DNA of 25,658 bases, taken from NCBI GenBank assembly GCA_946886275.1, contig CAMPIH010000008.1, forward strand, positions 1 to 25,658, given 5' to 3'. Numbering within the stretch: position 1 is the stretch's first letter; each line of letters starts with the position of its first letter. Below are positions 23,579-25,658 of the stretch, in pieces. Both the position numbers and the translations under genes were made by a program. The notes below the pieces were generated by a model. That model had not been told where the DNA came from. It saw only the letters and a list, made by a program, of their open reading frames with translations, and searched no databases. The stretch comes from an uncultured Sphingosinicella sp. Lineage in GTDB: Bacteria; Pseudomonadota; Alphaproteobacteria; Sphingomonadales; Sphingomonadaceae.

Positions 23579-25375
23579 TTACTTCCGGCCGAACAGCTTC
23601 TCGATGTCGCCATGGGCGAGCTTCACCCAGGTCGGGCGGCCATGATTGCACTGGCCGCTATGGGGAGTGACTTCCATCTCTCTGAGGAGCGCGTTCATCT
23701 CCACGACGGAGAGAAGCCGCCCCGCTCGCACCGATCCGTGGCACGCCATGGTCGCCGCGACGAGATCGAGCTTTTCCTTCAGGCTCAGCGCCTCGTCGAA
23801 GGCGGCGAGCTCGTCGGCGAGATCGGTCACCAGGCCTTTGACCTCGCCCGCCCCGAGCAGCGCCGGAGTCGCCCGGACGAGGATCGCGCGCGGCCCGAAC
23901 CGTTCCAGCTCGAGCCCCATCTCGGCGAGCTCGGCAATGCGTGCCTCGATCCGGTCGCAGCCAGGCTCGTCGAGCTCGACGACCTCGGGGAGCAGAAGGG
24001 CCTGCCGCGCCACGCCGCCATTGGCCATCGCCCGGCGCATCCGCTCGAGCACCAGCCGCTCGTGAGCGGCGTGCTGGTCGACGAGCACGAGCCCGTCCTC
24101 GGCCTCGGCGACGATATAGGTGGCGGCTACCTGGCCGCGAGCGACGCCGAGGGGAAAACGCTCGGCTTCGGGCGGCGCTTCGATCGCGGCCTCGCCTCGG
24201 GCGTGAGGGAGATAGTCTCCTTCCCCGTCACGGACCGAAATCCCCTCTCCCATCTGGGGAGAGGGATAGGGTGAGGGCGAGTAGGACCGCTGGTTGAGAC
24301 TATATTGGTTCGCCGGCCCCTCATTCCCTGGAGGAGAGAAAGAAGATTGCCAGTTGCCGAGAGCGGCGGCGCTCGGCCGCTGCGCCGAGCGGTGGCCGGC
24401 TTCGTCGAGCGCGTGCCTGAGGCCGCCGACGATGAGGCCGCGAATGCCTCCGGGGTCGCGGAACCGGACCTCGGTCTTCGCCGGGTGGACGTTGACGTCG
24501 ACCTCGTCGCGGGGAAGGTCGATGAACAAGGCGAGGACCGGGTGGCGATCGCGCGCCAGCAAATCCTGATAAGCGGCTCGGACCGCCCCGATGAGCAGCC
24601 GGTCCTTCACCGGCCGGCCGTTGACGAACAGATATTGATGGTCGGCGACGCCGCGGTTGAAGGTCGGCAGGCCGGCGACTCCGCCGAGCCTCGTCGAGCC
24701 CCGAACATAGTCGATGGCGAGGCTGTTGGCGGCGAGCTCGCGGTCGGTGAGCGCCGCGACCCGTGCCGGCTGGTCGTCGCCGGGCTGTACCGCCAGGGTC
24801 CGGCGGCCGTCATGCTCGACGGTGAAGCCGATGTCCGGCCGGGCCATGGCCAGCCTTCTGACCACGTCGAGACAGGCCGCATATTCGGATCGTGGCGAGC
24901 GGAGGAATTTTCGCCTCGCCGGCACCCGGCCGAACAGGGCCTCGACCGTCACCCTTGTCCCGGGCGGGAGCGCCGCCGGCCCCTCGCCTTCCAGACCGCC
25001 ATTGTCGATCAGCCGCGACCAGCCGTCGGCGCCGCGCACCCGGCTGTCGATCCGGACCCGGGCGACGCTCGCGATCGAGGGCAGAGCTTCGCCTCGAAAG
25101 CCCAAGGTCGCGACCTGGTCGATATCGTCGTCCGGAAGCTTGGAGGTGGCGTGGCGCTCGAGCGCCAGCGCGATCTCGGCCGGTGCCATGCCTCGGCCGT
25201 CGTCGGCGACCTCGATCCGATCGACGCCGCCACCCGCCAGCGAGACCGATATTCGGGTCGCGCCGGCGTCGATTGCGTTCTCGACCAGCTCTTTCAACGC
25301 ACTGGCCGGTCTTTCCACCACTTCACCGGCGGCGATGCGGTTGACGACATGTTCGGGCAGGCGACGTATTGACAC
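23579..25375 (-). CDS. mutL: DNA mismatch repair protein MutL
   Basis: This 598-residue protein couples MutS mismatch recognition to strand nicking and excision. The amino-terminal GHKL ATPase domain shows [26 protein letters not shown] (15-39) with the catalytic E29 region, ADDGRGM (57-63) and [15 protein letters not shown] (90-104). The linker spans about 320-405. The carboxy-terminal dimerisation domain carries [12 protein letters not shown] (433-444), the DQHA(X)2E(X)4E metal motif of MutL proteins with latent endonuclease activity, and ends with CNHGRP near the tail. The start is GTG 25375, with GAGGA six bases before it. The linker contains residues encoded by a palindromic repeat ([13 protein letters not shown]). 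The mutL-mreB divergent arrangement is typical of sphingomonads. Confidence 0.95.
   Translation of the reverse strand: MSIRRLPEHVVNRIAAGEVVERPASALKELVENAIDAGATRISVSLAGGGVDRIEVADDGRGMAPAEIALALERHATSKLPDDDIDQVATLGFRGEALPSIASVARVRIDSRVRGADGWSRLIDNGGLEGEGPAALPPGTRVTVEALFGRVPARRKFLRSPRSEYAACLDVVRRLAMARPDIGFTVEHDGRRTLAVQPGDDQPARVAALTDRELAANSLAIDYVRGSTRLGGVAGLPTFNRGVADHQYLFVNGRPVKDRLLIGAVRAAYQDLLARDRHPVLALFIDLPRDEVDVNVHPAKTEVRFRDPGGIRGLIVGGLRHALDEAGHRSAQRPSAAALGNWQSSFSPPGNEGPANQYSLNQRSYSPSPYPSPQMGEGISVRDGEGDYLPHARGEAAIEAPPEAERFPLGVARGQVAATYIVAEAEDGLVLVDQHAAHERLVLERMRRAMANGGVARQALLLPEVVELDEPGCDRIEARIAELAEMGLELERFGPRAILVRATPALLGAGEVKGLVTDLADELAAFDEALSLKEKLDLVAATMACHGSVRAGRLLSVVEMNALLREMEVTPHSGQCNHGRPTWVKLAHGDIEKLFGRK
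24226..24284. repeat. Dispersed palindromic repeat inserted in the mutL linker
   Basis: A CCCTCTCCC / GGGAGAGGG inverted repeat (24243-24251 and 24257-24265, 5-base loop) is followed by ATAGGGTGAGGGCGA. This hairpin-plus-'CTCACCCTATCCCTCTCCCC' form is a well-known interspersed intergenic repeat type in proteobacterial genomes. Here it lies inside coding sequence and is translated in frame as roughly [24 protein letters not shown] (residues 364-387). The outer borders are estimates. Confidence 0.6.

Positions 25376-25658
<283 letters not shown>

Overview
This is a GC-rich, densely coded chromosomal segment. It has no phage, transposon, plasmid, CRISPR or RNA-gene signal. Gene content points to an alphaproteobacterium of the Sphingomonadales. 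Supporting signs are mutL next to mreB, a DUF6356 protein, a SleB-type cell wall hydrolase, a PhoX/DUF839 protein, a candidate EcfG general-stress promoter (GGAAC-N16-CGTT) and a LiuR-like ACGT dyad. Species-level placement is inference.

Layout. 1-2138 (+): the 3' end of a TelA-family gene followed by two paralogous two-helix membrane proteins, resembling the TelA/XpaC pairing known elsewhere. 2188-3171 (+): an SBF-like transporter, converging on and overlapping a PLP aminotransferase (3143-4297, -) preceded by a membrane-anchored SleB-like hydrolase (4339-5544, -). 5545-5906: a 360-base divergent spacer. 5907-8806 (+): acetyl-CoA synthetase overlapping glucokinase. 8803-13246 (-): a tight five-gene acyl-CoA cluster, transcribed as SDR dehydrogenase, Asp/Glu-racemase-family protein, alpha-methylacyl-CoA racemase, LCAD-type acyl-CoA dehydrogenase and GST. 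A thiolase (13819-14979, -) lies upstream, separated by a small stress-type membrane protein on the other strand. Together these suggest oxidation of branched or long acyl chains, feeding acetyl-CoA into central metabolism. 15121-16780 (+): DUF6356 protein and Tat-exported PhoX-like protein. 16791-18828 (-): a small secreted protein and a CrtI/PYROXD2-like FAD oxidoreductase. 19031-21904 (+): a two-module M16 lipoprotein protease. 21928-23277 (-): glutathione reductase. 23412-23525 (+): the amino-terminal remnant of a methyltransferase. 23579-25375 (-): mutL with a palindromic repeat inside its linker. 25538-end (+): the start of mreB.

No clearly new multi-gene system is visible. The points most worth checking are the acs gene with no ATG/GTG/TTG start, the repeat inside mutL, the EcfG-type promoter, the LiuR-like operator, the TelA plus duplicated membrane-protein module, and the racemase-family protein lacking its first cysteine inside the acyl-CoA operon.
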